Shown: piece after piece, positions 1 to 6,769 of the stretch | Layout: the number at the start of each line of letters is the position of its first letter | How positions within the stretch are numbered: position 1 is the stretch's first letter | NCBI GenBank assembly: GCA_937896895.1 | Contig: CALBNV010000017.1 | Coordinates: 1 to 18,978 of the forward strand | Source of the DNA: an uncultured Bacteroidales bacterium | Lineage (GTDB): Bacteria; Bacteroidota; Bacteroidia; Bacteroidales; F082 | Length of the DNA stretch: 18,978 nt | Direction: 5' to 3' | Notes under the pieces: model-generated | The model's database searches: none | What the model saw: the letters and a program-made list of their open reading frames with translations, nothing else | Told to the model about the DNA's origin: nothing | Translations under genes and position numbers: made by a program

Positions 1-103
1 TTAATGTGTTGTTGACGACAGCTATCAGCCCTGACTTGTCAACATACTCGCTGTTTCGCGCACCTTGGAATGCCTCATTACCTTTATTAATATACGTACC
101 CAT
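1..103 (-). CDS. AAA-ATPase / DUF1703 nuclease family protein, N-terminal fragment
   Basis: Reading the minus strand from the ATG at 103-101 gives 34 codons that run off the window start. They begin MGTYINKGNEAF and contain YVDKSGLIA at residues 20-28. This MGTY-N-GN-F then VDKSGLI pattern is the usual N-terminus of the Bacteroidetes family with a predicted AAA-ATPase domain followed by a PD-(D/E)XK-like DUF1703 domain; the Walker A motif normally follows soon after and lies outside the window. The molecular role of the family is not firmly established. The gene is transcribed away from the ribosomal operon from its own promoter, with a leader of under 20 bases. Only the N-terminus is visible, so I cannot tell whether the gene is intact. 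Family recognition is from memory of the motif. Confidence 0.75.
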   Translation of the reverse strand, partial: MGTYINKGNEAFQGARNSEYVDKSGLIAVVNNTL

Positions 104-125
104 ATCCTGATGAATTTTGAACGTG

Positions 126-133
126 CAAAGATA
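126..133 (-). promoter_or_regulatory. Bacteroidetes -7 promoter element for the divergent gene
   Basis: On the minus strand this reads TATCTTTG, an exact match to the TAnnTTTG consensus used by the Bacteroidetes primary sigma factor. It lies 22 bases before the ATG at 103, so transcription would start near 120. No clear TTTG-type -33 element is seen about 20 bases further upstream. Confidence 0.7.
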
Positions 134-304
134 CACATTTTCAATGATAAAGTATAAAAAAAAAGAGCGAAGGATGAAAACATACGCCCTTTTTAACGTA
201 TGTGTTTTGTTGTATGTGGGATTAATGCGGGATAATTGTTCTGATATTGTTGATTATCAATTATTTATCATCAAAGAAATATTTTTTGAAAATTTTTTAT
301 GTTT
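134..304. other. AT-rich divergent intergenic region
   Basis: This non-coding stretch separates the two divergent promoters. It is very AT-rich, with A- and T-runs at 284-307 just upstream of the ribosomal promoter that could serve as an UP-like element. It also holds a 6-bp inverted repeat, CATACG (181-186) and CGTATG (197-202), with a 10-base spacer, about 50 bases upstream of the minus-strand -7 element. That could be an operator, but a repeat this short may be chance. No gene is supported here. Confidence 0.5.
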
Positions 305-338
305 TTTGGTGAACCTATTGAAAAATGTTGTAATTTTG
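305..338 (+). promoter_or_regulatory. Main promoter of the ribosomal supercluster
   Basis: TAATTTTG at 331-338 matches the TAnnTTTG -7 consensus exactly, and TTTG at 305-308 fits the -33 element with a 22-base spacer. The upstream 50 bases are rich in A and T runs. Transcription should start near 343-346, giving a leader of about 290 bases before rpsL. No comparable promoter is seen in the gaps between the later genes, so this is probably the main promoter for all of them. Confidence 0.8.
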
Positions 339-339
339 C

Positions 340-634
340 ACCCCGAAAAAGGTAGTAAATGTTGCCTCATTTACAAATAGTAAGGGACCTGATAAGTTAA
401 ACGTGAAAGGTTTCTTCATCGCGAAACGTTCGGAATATATCTTCGCGATGTGTTTAGAAAGAGAGCGATGAAGGGATTTGTCGCGAAGAAGTCTTGAGCC
501 AAGACTTATCACTCCTTGCTATATGTGATTGCATGTCACAGATTTTCTATCGATTTCACGAGAAAAAATTGAGTAAAGGCCGAAAGCCTTGAAGAGTTTA
601 ATAACAAAATTAAAAATTTAAACGCAATTAAAGA
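340..634 (+). ncRNA. Structured 5' leader of the rpsL operon
   Basis: This leader of about 290 bases has several inverted repeats. CATCGCGAA (417-425) pairs with TTCGCGATG (442-450). CTTCATCGC (414-422) can instead pair with GCGATGAAG (465-473), and CTTCGCGA (441-448) with TCGCGAAG (481-488). AAGTCTTG (489-496) pairs with CAAGACTT (500-507) over a 3-base loop. TGTGA (524-528) pairs with TCACA (536-540), and AAGGC (576-580) with GCCTT (586-590). The last 35 bases are A-rich and unstructured, like a Bacteroidetes ribosome-entry region. A long leader with competing hairpins before a ribosomal operon suggests autoregulation by a ribosomal protein, but I recognise no named RNA family. The pairings were found by eye. 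Confidence 0.55.
403..497 (+). other. Two possible overlapping short reading frames in the rpsL leader
   Basis: A GTG at 403 opens a 22-codon frame ending in TGA at 469-471. That stop overlaps an ATG at 468-470, which opens a 9-codon frame ending in TGA at 495-497. The two frames begin alike: (V/M)KGFFIAKRS and MKGFVAKKS. Several differences between them fall at third codon positions (AAA/AAG, GGT/GGA, TTC/TTT, AAA/AAG, TCG/TCT). They could be leader peptides with coupled translation. Equally, the similarity may come from RNA structure, because the same bases form the competing TCGCGA hairpins. No Shine-Dalgarno sequence supports either start. Confidence 0.25.
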
Positions 635-1036
635 ATGCCAACAATTCAACAGTTAGTCCGCAATGGACGTCAGAAATTGGAAGACAAGAGCAAGTCTCCT
701 GCCTTGGATTCTTCGCCACAGCGCCGCGGTGTGTGCGTCCGTGTTTACACGACCACACCTAAGAAGCCTAATTCGGCCATGCGTAAGGTCGCGAGGGTCC
801 GTCTGACAAATCAAAAGGAAGTCAACGCTTACATTCCTGGTGAAGGCCACAACCTTCAGGAGCACTCAATCGTGATGATTAGAGGAGGCCGTGTGAAGGA
901 CCTTCCGGGTGTGCGTTACCACATCATCCGCGGCACATTGGACACAGCAGGTGTCGAAGGCCGCCGTCAGCGCAGATCAAAGTACGGTGCGAAACGCCCG
1001 AAGAAGGGTGCGGCGCCAGCAAAAGGTAAGAAGTAG
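635..1036 (+). CDS. rpsL: 30S ribosomal protein S12
   Basis: S12 is part of the decoding centre and helps monitor codon-anticodon pairing. The 133-residue product has the expected TPKKPNSAMRK motif (41-51) and the GGRVKDLPGVRYH loop (84-96). Lys43 and Lys88, where streptomycin-resistance substitutions usually fall, are both lysine, so the protein looks wild type. Asp89 is the residue methylthiolated in other bacteria. The C-terminal tail after residue 118 is basic and rich in Lys, Ala and Pro, as usual in Bacteroidetes. The start follows an A-rich stretch without a Shine-Dalgarno sequence. It is the first gene of the operon, after a long leader. Confidence 0.98.
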   Translation: MPTIQQLVRNGRQKLEDKSKSPALDSSPQRRGVCVRVYTTTPKKPNSAMRKVARVRLTNQKEVNAYIPGEGHNLQEHSIVMIRGGRVKDLPGVRYHIIRGTLDTAGVEGRRQRRSKYGAKRPKKGAAPAKGKK

Positions 1037-1058
1037 AACTTAGTAAAACGATTAGGAA

Positions 1059-1526
1059 ATGAGAAAAGCTAAACCGAAGAAAAGAATCATCCTTCCGGAT
1101 CCGAAGTACGGTGATGTCAACGTCACGAAGTTTGTGAACAACATCATGCTCGAAGGAAAGAAGAACCTTGCTTACGAGATTTTCTACCAGGCGATGGACA
1201 TCGTTCAGGCTAAGTTGAACGAGGACCCGCTCGAGGTTTGGAAGAAAGCGTTGGCGAACGTCACACCACAGGTCGAGGTAAGAAGCCGTCGTATCGGTGG
1301 CGCGACATTCCAGATCCCTTCAGAAATCCGCCCTTCACGCAAACAGAGCATGGGCATGAAGAACCTTATCGGCTACGCACGCAAGCGCCACGAGAGATCA
1401 ATGGGCGAGAAGCTTGCAGGCGAGATCATGCAGGCTTATAAAGAAGAAGGTGCAGCCTTCAAGAAGAAAGAGGAAATCCACAGGATGGCAGACGCTAACA
1501 AGGCGTTCTCACACTTCAGATTCTAA
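1059..1526 (+). CDS. rpsG: 30S ribosomal protein S7
   Basis: S7 binds the 3' major domain of 16S rRNA, nucleates assembly of the 30S head and lines the E site. The 155-residue length is normal. The N-terminal LPDPKYGD segment (12-19), the helical core, and the hairpin VEVRSRRIGGATFQIP (72-87) that reaches toward the E-site tRNA are all present, as is the YARKRHERSM helix (106-115). The gene lies 22 bases after rpsL. AGGA stands only two bases before the ATG, too close to act as a normal ribosome-binding site. In enterobacteria S7 represses this operon; no equivalent site between rpsL and rpsG is obvious here. Confidence 0.98.
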   Translation: MRKAKPKKRIILPDPKYGDVNVTKFVNNIMLEGKKNLAYEIFYQAMDIVQAKLNEDPLEVWKKALANVTPQVEVRSRRIGGATFQIPSEIRPSRKQSMGMKNLIGYARKRHERSMGEKLAGEIMQAYKEEGAAFKKKEEIHRMADANKAFSHFRF

Positions 1527-1547
1527 CGAACGACAATATCCCATAAG

Positions 1548-3671
1548 ATGGCTAACGACACGAATAATATGACGACCCTCGACCGCACCCGTAACATCGG
1601 CATCATGGCACACATCGACGCCGGCAAGACGACTACGACCGAGCGTATCCTCTATTATACGGGCCGCAACCATCGCATCGGCGAGGTGCATGACGGCGCC
1701 GCCACCATGGACTGGATGGTCCAGGAGCAGGAGCGCGGCATCACCATCACCTCGGCAGCCACCACGGTGTATTGGAATCACGACGACAACCAGTTCAAGA
1801 TCAACATCATCGACACCCCTGGACACGTCGATTTCACCGTCGAGGTGGAACGCTCGCTGAGGGTGCTCGACGGCGCCATTGCCATTTTCTGCGCGGTGGG
1901 CGGTGTTGAACCTCAGTCAGAGACCGTGTGGCGTCAGGCCGACAGATACAACGTGCCACGCATCTGCTTCGTCAACAAGATGGACCGCAGCGGCGCTGAC
2001 TTCTACAAAGTCTTGGAGCAAATCAAAGACAAACTCAATGCTAAACCTGTCCCTGTCCAAATTCCGATTGGAGAGGAGGACGGGTTCATTGGCGTCATAG
2101 ACCTTATCAAGAACAAAGCTCTCGTGTGGGACGAAGACGGGTTCGGCACCCAATTCGACGAAGTCGAGGTCCCCGCGGAACTGGCAGAACTCGCAGCAGA
2201 ATACCGCCTCAGACTCTTAGAAGGCGCTGCTGAGGACAACGAAGCTCTCTTCGAAAAATTCATGGTCGATCCAGACTCCATCACAGAGGAGGAACTTATC
2301 GCGGAAATCAGAAAGGCAACATTAGAACTGCGTATATGCCCTGTGATGTGCGGAGCTTCATTCAAAAACAAAGGAGTACAACCGCTCCTCGACGGTGTAG
2401 TCCGCTACCTTCCAAGCCCGCTTGATATCGATGACGTCAAAGGCATCAATCCTAAGACAGAGAAAGAGGAGACCCGCAAGGCCGACCCGAAAGAACCGTT
2501 CAGCGCACTCGCATTCAAGATCGCAACCGACCCTTACGTCGGCAAACTCGCGTTCTTCCGCGTCTATTCAGGCACACTCGAAGCAGGCCAGACAGTCCTC
2601 AACGTCTCCACAGGCAAACGCGAACGCATCAATAAGATCGTCCAGATGAACGCCAACAAACAGACACCGCTCGACAAGATCGAAGCTGGCGACATCGCCG
2701 CCGCGGTGGGTTTTAGGGAGATCAGGACGGGCGACACGCTCGCGTTCGAGAAAGAACCGGTCGTCCTCGAGAACATCAAGTTCCCGGAGCCGGTGGTGCA
2801 GGTCGCCGTCGAGCCTAAGACACAGGCCGACATGGAGAAGCTCACCATCGCGCTGGCGAAACTCTCGGAGGAAGACCCGACATTCAAGGTGACGACCGAC
2901 GAGAACTCAGGCCAGACAATCATTTCTGGAATGGGCGAACTTCATCTCGACATCATCGTTGACCGTCTCAAGAGAGAGTTCGGCGTTGAGATAAACGAAG
3001 GCCAGCCGCAAGTGGCATACAGAGAGTCGTTCACGAAGACTGTCCGCTACCGCGAAGTCTATAAGAAACAGAACGGTGGCAAGGGCAAGTTCGCAGACAT
3101 CGAATTCGAAATCGGGCCTGCTGATGACGGCATGTCAGGATTACAGTTCGTCAACGACATCAAAGGCGCGAGCATTCCCAAGGAGTTCATCGCACCTGTT
3201 GAAAAAGGATTCCGCAGCGCGATGTCAAACGGCATCTTGGCAAGTTTCCCGATGGATTCTGTCAAGGTGCGCCTCATCGACGGCAGCTCGCATCCGGTTG
3301 ACAGTGACGACCTCTCATTCGAGAGTGCGGCACGCATCGGCTTCAAGGAGGCGGGCGCACAGGCGGGTGCTGTCGTGATGGAACCGATAATGAAAGTTGA
3401 AGTCCACGTCCCGGCCGATTACCTCGGCGACGTGACGGGCGACCTCAACAGGCGCAGGGCAGTCCTGCATAACGTGGACATCGACCACGGGCTTCAGGTC
3501 GTCAAGGCCGACGCGCCGTTGGCGGAGATGTTCGGATACATCACAACACTTCGCACCCTGACGCAGGGCAGAGGCACGTTCAACATGGAGTTCAGCCATT
3601 ACGCTGAGGTTCCGGCGGCACTTGCCGATGTGGTCATCAAGAAGGCGAAGGGAATATATTTCTTCTTTTAG
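1548..3671 (+). CDS. fusA: Elongation factor G
   Basis: EF-G is the GTPase that drives translocation of tRNA and mRNA and, with RRF, splits the post-termination ribosome. All G motifs are present: AHIDAGKT (21-28), the GITITSAAT switch I core (64-72), DTPGH (89-93, with the catalytic-type His93) and NKMD (143-146). Domains II to V follow, including the SGMGELHLDII segment, at the normal length of 707 residues. Two features are odd. The usual RRRG of domain V reads RRRA (Ala638), and the protein ends in KKAKGIYFFF, a hydrophobic tail. Codon use is patchy along the gene (see findings). tuf does not follow, as expected for Bacteroidetes. Confidence 0.97.
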   Translation: MANDTNNMTTLDRTRNIGIMAHIDAGKTTTTERILYYTGRNHRIGEVHDGAATMDWMVQEQERGITITSAATTVYWNHDDNQFKINIIDTPGHVDFTVEVERSLRVLDGAIAIFCAVGGVEPQSETVWRQADRYNVPRICFVNKMDRSGADFYKVLEQIKDKLNAKPVPVQIPIGEEDGFIGVIDLIKNKALVWDEDGFGTQFDEVEVPAELAELAAEYRLRLLEGAAEDNEALFEKFMVDPDSITEEELIAEIRKATLELRICPVMCGASFKNKGVQPLLDGVVRYLPSPLDIDDVKGINPKTEKEETRKADPKEPFSALAFKIATDPYVGKLAFFRVYSGTLEAGQTVLNVSTGKRERINKIVQMNANKQTPLDKIEAGDIAAAVGFREIRTGDTLAFEKEPVVLENIKFPEPVVQVAVEPKTQADMEKLTIALAKLSEEDPTFKVTTDENSGQTIISGMGELHLDIIVDRLKREFGVEINEGQPQVAYRESFTKTVRYREVYKKQNGGKGKFADIEFEIGPADDGMSGLQFVNDIKGASIPKEFIAPVEKGFRSAMSNGILASFPMDSVKVRLIDGSSHPVDSDDLSFESAARIGFKEAGAQAGAVVMEPIMKVEVHVPADYLGDVTGDLNRRRAVLHNVDIDHGLQVVKADAPLAEMFGYITTLRTLTQGRGTFNMEFSHYAEVPAALADVVIKKAKGIYFFF

Positions 3672-3731
3672 GGAAGACAGGAAATAAGAATAAAAAGGTA
3701 AGACAAAAAATAAAATTAACGACAAATTCTT

Positions 3732-4040
3732 ATGAGCCAAAGAATTAGAATTAAACTCAAGTCGCACGACCACAACTTGGTTGACAAGTCAGCCGAGAAG
3801 ATCGTGAAAACCATCAAAATGACTGGTGCAGTCGTCAGCGGTCCTATTCCGCTTCCGACCGACAAGAAGATCTACACGGTTTTGCGCTCCACATTCGTTC
3901 ACAAGAAATCACGTGAGCAGTTCGAGTTGTGCTACCACAAGAGATTGTTGGACATCTACAACGCGACCTCTCAGCAGATTGATGCTTTGATGAAGCTGGA
4001 GATGCCTAACGGCGTGGACGTGGAAATTAAATTATTGTAA
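3732..4040 (+). CDS. rpsJ: 30S ribosomal protein S10 (NusE)
   Basis: S10 is a 30S head protein and, as NusE, a partner of NusB and NusG in antitermination and transcription-translation coupling. The 102-residue product has the family's LKSHDHNLVD opening (9-18) and the GPIPLPT loop (37-43) that anchors it in the ribosome. The 60-base gap after fusA is the junction between the str and S10 blocks. It is purine-rich (many A and G) and shows neither a TAnnTTTG element nor a hairpin followed by T residues, so the two blocks are probably cotranscribed. The start is the ATG at 3732, without a Shine-Dalgarno sequence. Confidence 0.98.
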   Translation: MSQRIRIKLKSHDHNLVDKSAEKIVKTIKMTGAVVSGPIPLPTDKKIYTVLRSTFVHKKSREQFELCYHKRLLDIYNATSQQIDALMKLEMPNGVDVEIKLL

Positions 4041-4075
4041 AACTATCTAGTAATTAAAAGCTTAAAGTATTAGCA

Positions 4076-4705
4076 ATGTCAGGAATACTAGGAAAAAAGA
4101 TTGGGATGACCAGCATCTATGATGAGAGCGGCAAGAACGTGCCGGTCACAGTCATCGAAGCAGGTCCATGTGTAGTAACCCAAGTTAAGACAAAAGAGAA
4201 AGACGGTTACGATGCTATCCAATTGGCGTATGATGAGAAGAAGGTGAAGAACACCCCAAGGGCTATGCAGAAACATTTCGAGAAAGCCGGCACGACGCCT
4301 AAGAAATTGGTTAGGGAATTTACACGTTTCGAGGAAGGTCACAGAAAGAGCCTCGGAGAGACACTCACCGTCGATGTGTTCATGGAAGGCGAATTTGTTG
4401 ATGTCAGCGGCATCAGCAAAGGTAAGGGCTTCCAGGGCGTAGTGAAACGTCATCATTTCAATGGTGTCGGACAATCAACTCACGGTCAGCACAACCGTTT
4501 GAGAAAACCAGGTTCAATTGGAGCTTGCGCTTATCCTTCGAGAGTGTTCAAAGGTCTCCGCATGGGTGGCCAGATGGGCAACAAGAAAGTGAAAGCCATC
4601 AATCTCCAAATTATGAAAATCATTCCGGAGAAGAATTTGTTAGTTGTTAAGGGTTCGGTACCGGGAGCAAAGAACGGCTATTTAAAAATTGAGAGATGGA
4701 GTTAG
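4076..4705 (+). CDS. rplC: 50S ribosomal protein L3
   Basis: L3 initiates 50S assembly, and its extended arm approaches the peptidyl-transferase centre. The 209-residue product starts with GILGKKIGMTSIYDE (3-17). The extension around 113-150 contains KGKGFQGVVKRHHF and GQSTHGQHN, with Gln133 at the position methylated by PrmB in enterobacteria. The gene ends in RWS and overlaps rplD by ten bases: the rplD ATG at 4696 lies inside the last codons of rplC, so the two are probably translationally coupled. Confidence 0.98.
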   Translation: MSGILGKKIGMTSIYDESGKNVPVTVIEAGPCVVTQVKTKEKDGYDAIQLAYDEKKVKNTPRAMQKHFEKAGTTPKKLVREFTRFEEGHRKSLGETLTVDVFMEGEFVDVSGISKGKGFQGVVKRHHFNGVGQSTHGQHNRLRKPGSIGACAYPSRVFKGLRMGGQMGNKKVKAINLQIMKIIPEKNLLVVKGSVPGAKNGYLKIERWS

Positions 4706-5322
4706 AAGTTTTAAAGATTACCGGTGAAACAACAGGACGCAAGGTCCAGTTGAATGACAATGTGTTCGGCATTGAGCCGAATGACCATTGCATGTACCTT
4801 GACACGAAGCTCATCATGGCAAACCAGCGCCAGGGCACACACAAGTCAAAGGAACGCAGCGAGATGTCAGGCAGCACACGCAAGCTCTTCCGTCAGAAAG
4901 GCACAGGCGGCGCACGCCGTGGTGACATCAACTCACCATTGCTCAGAGGCGGCGCACGCGTGTTCGGCCCCAAGCCGCGCGATTACAGTTTCAAGTTGAA
5001 CAAGAAGGTCAGACTCTTGGCCCGTCGTTCAGCATTGTCAACAAAGATGGCGGCAAACGAGATAGTGATCCTCGAAGACTTCACATTCGACACCATCAAG
5101 ACAAAGAAGATGGTCGAAGTGTTGAACAACCTCAAAGTGAACGGAAAGAAGAACATGTTCCTGTTCCCGGAAACGAACATGAACGTCGTTCTGTCAGCAA
5201 GAAACATAGAGCGCACTACAGTCGCCCTTGCCCGTAACATCAACACTTATGATATTCTGAACGCCAAGAACATTTTCATCTTGGAGAGCGCAATCAAACC
5301 TATTGAAGACATTCTTGGATAA
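4696..5322 (+). CDS. rplD: 50S ribosomal protein L4
   Basis: L4 lines the peptide exit tunnel and binds 23S rRNA domain I. The 208-residue product keeps the long tunnel loop at about 43-96, including RQKGTGGARRGD (66-77) and GGARVFGPKPRDY (85-97). Changes in this loop cause macrolide resistance in other bacteria; none is evident. In enterobacteria L4 represses its own S10 operon at the level of both transcription and translation; no matching leader precedes rpsJ here. It overlaps rplC by ten bases. Confidence 0.97.
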   Translation: MELEVLKITGETTGRKVQLNDNVFGIEPNDHCMYLDTKLIMANQRQGTHKSKERSEMSGSTRKLFRQKGTGGARRGDINSPLLRGGARVFGPKPRDYSFKLNKKVRLLARRSALSTKMAANEIVILEDFTFDTIKTKKMVEVLNNLKVNGKKNMFLFPETNMNVVLSARNIERTTVALARNINTYDILNAKNIFILESAIKPIEDILG

Positions 5323-5342
5323 CCCATTAAAAATTGAAAGAG

Positions 5343-5633
5343 ATGATTATCATAAAGAAACCCATTATTACGGAAAAGATGACTGCAATCAGCGAGAAGC
5401 TGAACAAGTACGGATTCATCGTTGATGTCCGTGCAAACAAGTTGCAGATCAAGGCAGCTGTCGAGGAACTCTATAATGTGAATGTGACAGCAGTCAACAC
5501 AATGAGATATGATGGAAAAGTCAAGTCACGTTACACGAAGGCTGGCGTCGTCGCCGGACAGAGAGATGCTTACAAGAAGGCAGTCGTGACATTGGCGAAA
5601 GGTGAAACAATTGACTTTTTTAGCAACATTTAA
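5343..5633 (+). CDS. rplW: 50S ribosomal protein L23
   Basis: L23 sits at the tunnel exit and is the docking site for trigger factor and SRP. I chose the ATG at 5343 over the upstream in-frame TTG at 5334. It gives MIIIKKPIITEKM and 96 residues, the length and opening I know from other Bacteroidetes L23 proteins, whereas the TTG would add MKE. The core motif PIITEKM (7-13) and the C-terminal segment KKAVVTLAKGETIDF are typical. GAAAGAG just before the ATG is only a weak purine stretch. The gene ends two bases before rplB. Confidence 0.93.
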   Translation: MIIIKKPIITEKMTAISEKLNKYGFIVDVRANKLQIKAAVEELYNVNVTAVNTMRYDGKVKSRYTKAGVVAGQRDAYKKAVVTLAKGETIDFFSNI

Positions 5634-5635
5634 AG

Positions 5636-6460
5636 ATGGCTTTAAAGAAATATAAACCGACAACTCCAGGTCAGCGCTTCAAAGTTATCAGCGCATTTGA
5701 CGAGATTACGACCAACAAGCCGGAGAGATCGCTGCTCGCACCGAAGAAGAGCACCGGCGGCCGTAACAACACTGGTAAAATGACTGTCCGCAACATAGGC
5801 GGCGGCCACAAGCAGAAATACAGAATTATCGACTTCAAGCGCGATAAGGACGGCATCGAGGGTACAGTAAGAAGTATTGAATACGATCCGAACCGCACAG
5901 CACGCATCGCGTTGGTGTTCTACGCCGACGGAGAGAAGCGTTACATCATCGCACCTCAGGGCTTGAAAGTCGGACAAAAAGTGATGTCGGGCAAGGATGC
6001 CACGCCGAACATCGGAAACACATTGTTCTTGAGCGATGTTCCGTTCGGTACGATCATCCACAACATCGAGCTGCGTCCGGGTCAGGGTGCCAAGATGGCA
6101 CGCAGTGCAGGCGCATACGCTCAGCTGATGTCACGTGATGGCAAGTACGCCATCCTTAAGATGCCTTCAGGCGAGACACGTCTCATCCTCCAGGCATGCA
6201 GAGCCACAATCGGCACAGTGTCGAACGCAGACCACAACCTCGAGAAGTCGGGTAAGGCTGGCCGCAGCCGCTGGTTGGGCCGTCGCCCGCGCGTCCGTGG
6301 CGTCGTCATGAACCCTGTCGATCACCCGATGGGTGGTGGTGAAGGCCGTGCATCAGGTGGCCATCCGAGAAGCCGCAAAGGCTTGCCGGCAAAAGGCTAC
6401 AAGACACGTCATCCAAAGAACGCGTCGAACAAGTATATCATCGAGAGACGTAAGAAGTAA
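5636..6460 (+). CDS. rplB: 50S ribosomal protein L2
   Basis: L2 is a primary 23S rRNA binder needed for subunit association and peptidyl-transferase activity. The 274-residue product has the conserved VRNIGGGHKQKYR (51-63) and the VVMNPVDHPMGGGEGR loop (223-238), with His230 matching the conserved histidine near the catalytic centre. GYKTRHPKN and a basic C-terminus complete it. It begins two bases after the rplW stop. There is no Shine-Dalgarno sequence; the ATG is preceded by TTTAAAG. Confidence 0.98.
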   Translation: MALKKYKPTTPGQRFKVISAFDEITTNKPERSLLAPKKSTGGRNNTGKMTVRNIGGGHKQKYRIIDFKRDKDGIEGTVRSIEYDPNRTARIALVFYADGEKRYIIAPQGLKVGQKVMSGKDATPNIGNTLFLSDVPFGTIIHNIELRPGQGAKMARSAGAYAQLMSRDGKYAILKMPSGETRLILQACRATIGTVSNADHNLEKSGKAGRSRWLGRRPRVRGVVMNPVDHPMGGGEGRASGGHPRSRKGLPAKGYKTRHPKNASNKYIIERRKK

Positions 6461-6485
6461 TTAACCAAGTAAAAAAAAAGAAATT

Positions 6486-6761
6486 ATGAGTCGTTCACTT
6501 AAAAAAGGACCATATATCCACTATAAACTCGAACAGAGAGTTCTGGATAATGTAGCAACAGGAAAGAAGACCGTGATCAAGACTTGGTCAAGAGCTTCAA
6601 TGATTTCTCCTGATTTCGTTGGACAAACAATAGCTGTTCACAACGGTAATAAATTCATCCCGGTATATGTCACAGAAAACATGGTCGGTCACAAACTCGG
6701 CGAGTTCGCTCCGACACGTACATTCAGAGGCCACTCCGGAAATAGAAAAGATGTTAAATAA
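6486..6761 (+). CDS. rpsS: 30S ribosomal protein S19
   Basis: S19 forms a complex with S13 in the 30S head and contacts the A-site tRNA region. The 91-residue product has MSRSLKKGPY at the start, TWSRASMISPDFVGQT (33-48) and GHKLGEFAPTRTFRGH (68-83). Length and sequence are normal. The start is preceded by a run of nine A residues, a typical Bacteroidetes initiation context. rplV follows eight bases after the stop. Confidence 0.98.
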   Translation: MSRSLKKGPYIHYKLEQRVLDNVATGKKTVIKTWSRASMISPDFVGQTIAVHNGNKFIPVYVTENMVGHKLGEFAPTRTFRGHSGNRKDVK

Positions 6762-6769
6762 TAAGTAAG

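Noticed and set aside
117..380. 87-codon plus-strand frame crossing the divergent promoters
   Set aside because: It spans both promoters and the -7 element; the product is low-complexity from AT-rich DNA and matches nothing I know.
315..512. 65-codon minus-strand frame antisense to the rpsL leader
   Set aside because: It lies over the promoter and the structured leader, has no recognisable domain and no promoter or leader context of its own; its apparent composition follows from the hairpins.
524..540. CRP-like palindrome TGTGA-N7-TCACA
   Set aside because: It lies in the transcribed leader, has a 7-base rather than 6-base spacer, and fits better as an RNA hairpin; a CRP site here is not supported.
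1509..1826. 105-codon minus-strand frame antisense to rpsG/fusA
   Set aside because: It is the reverse of strongly conserved fusA codons in a high-GC3 segment; such shadow frames are expected and this one has no known motif. The same holds for the other antisense frames over fusA, secY and rpoA.
3672..3731. Possible missing tuf gene or break between fusA and rpsJ
   Set aside because: tuf is normally absent from this position in Bacteroidetes, so the gap is not a deletion; no remnant of tuf is visible in the 60 bases.
5334..5342. Upstream TTG start for rplW
   Set aside because: The ATG at 5343 gives the family's usual 96-residue protein beginning with the III-K-PI-TEKM pattern; the TTG adds three residues without support.
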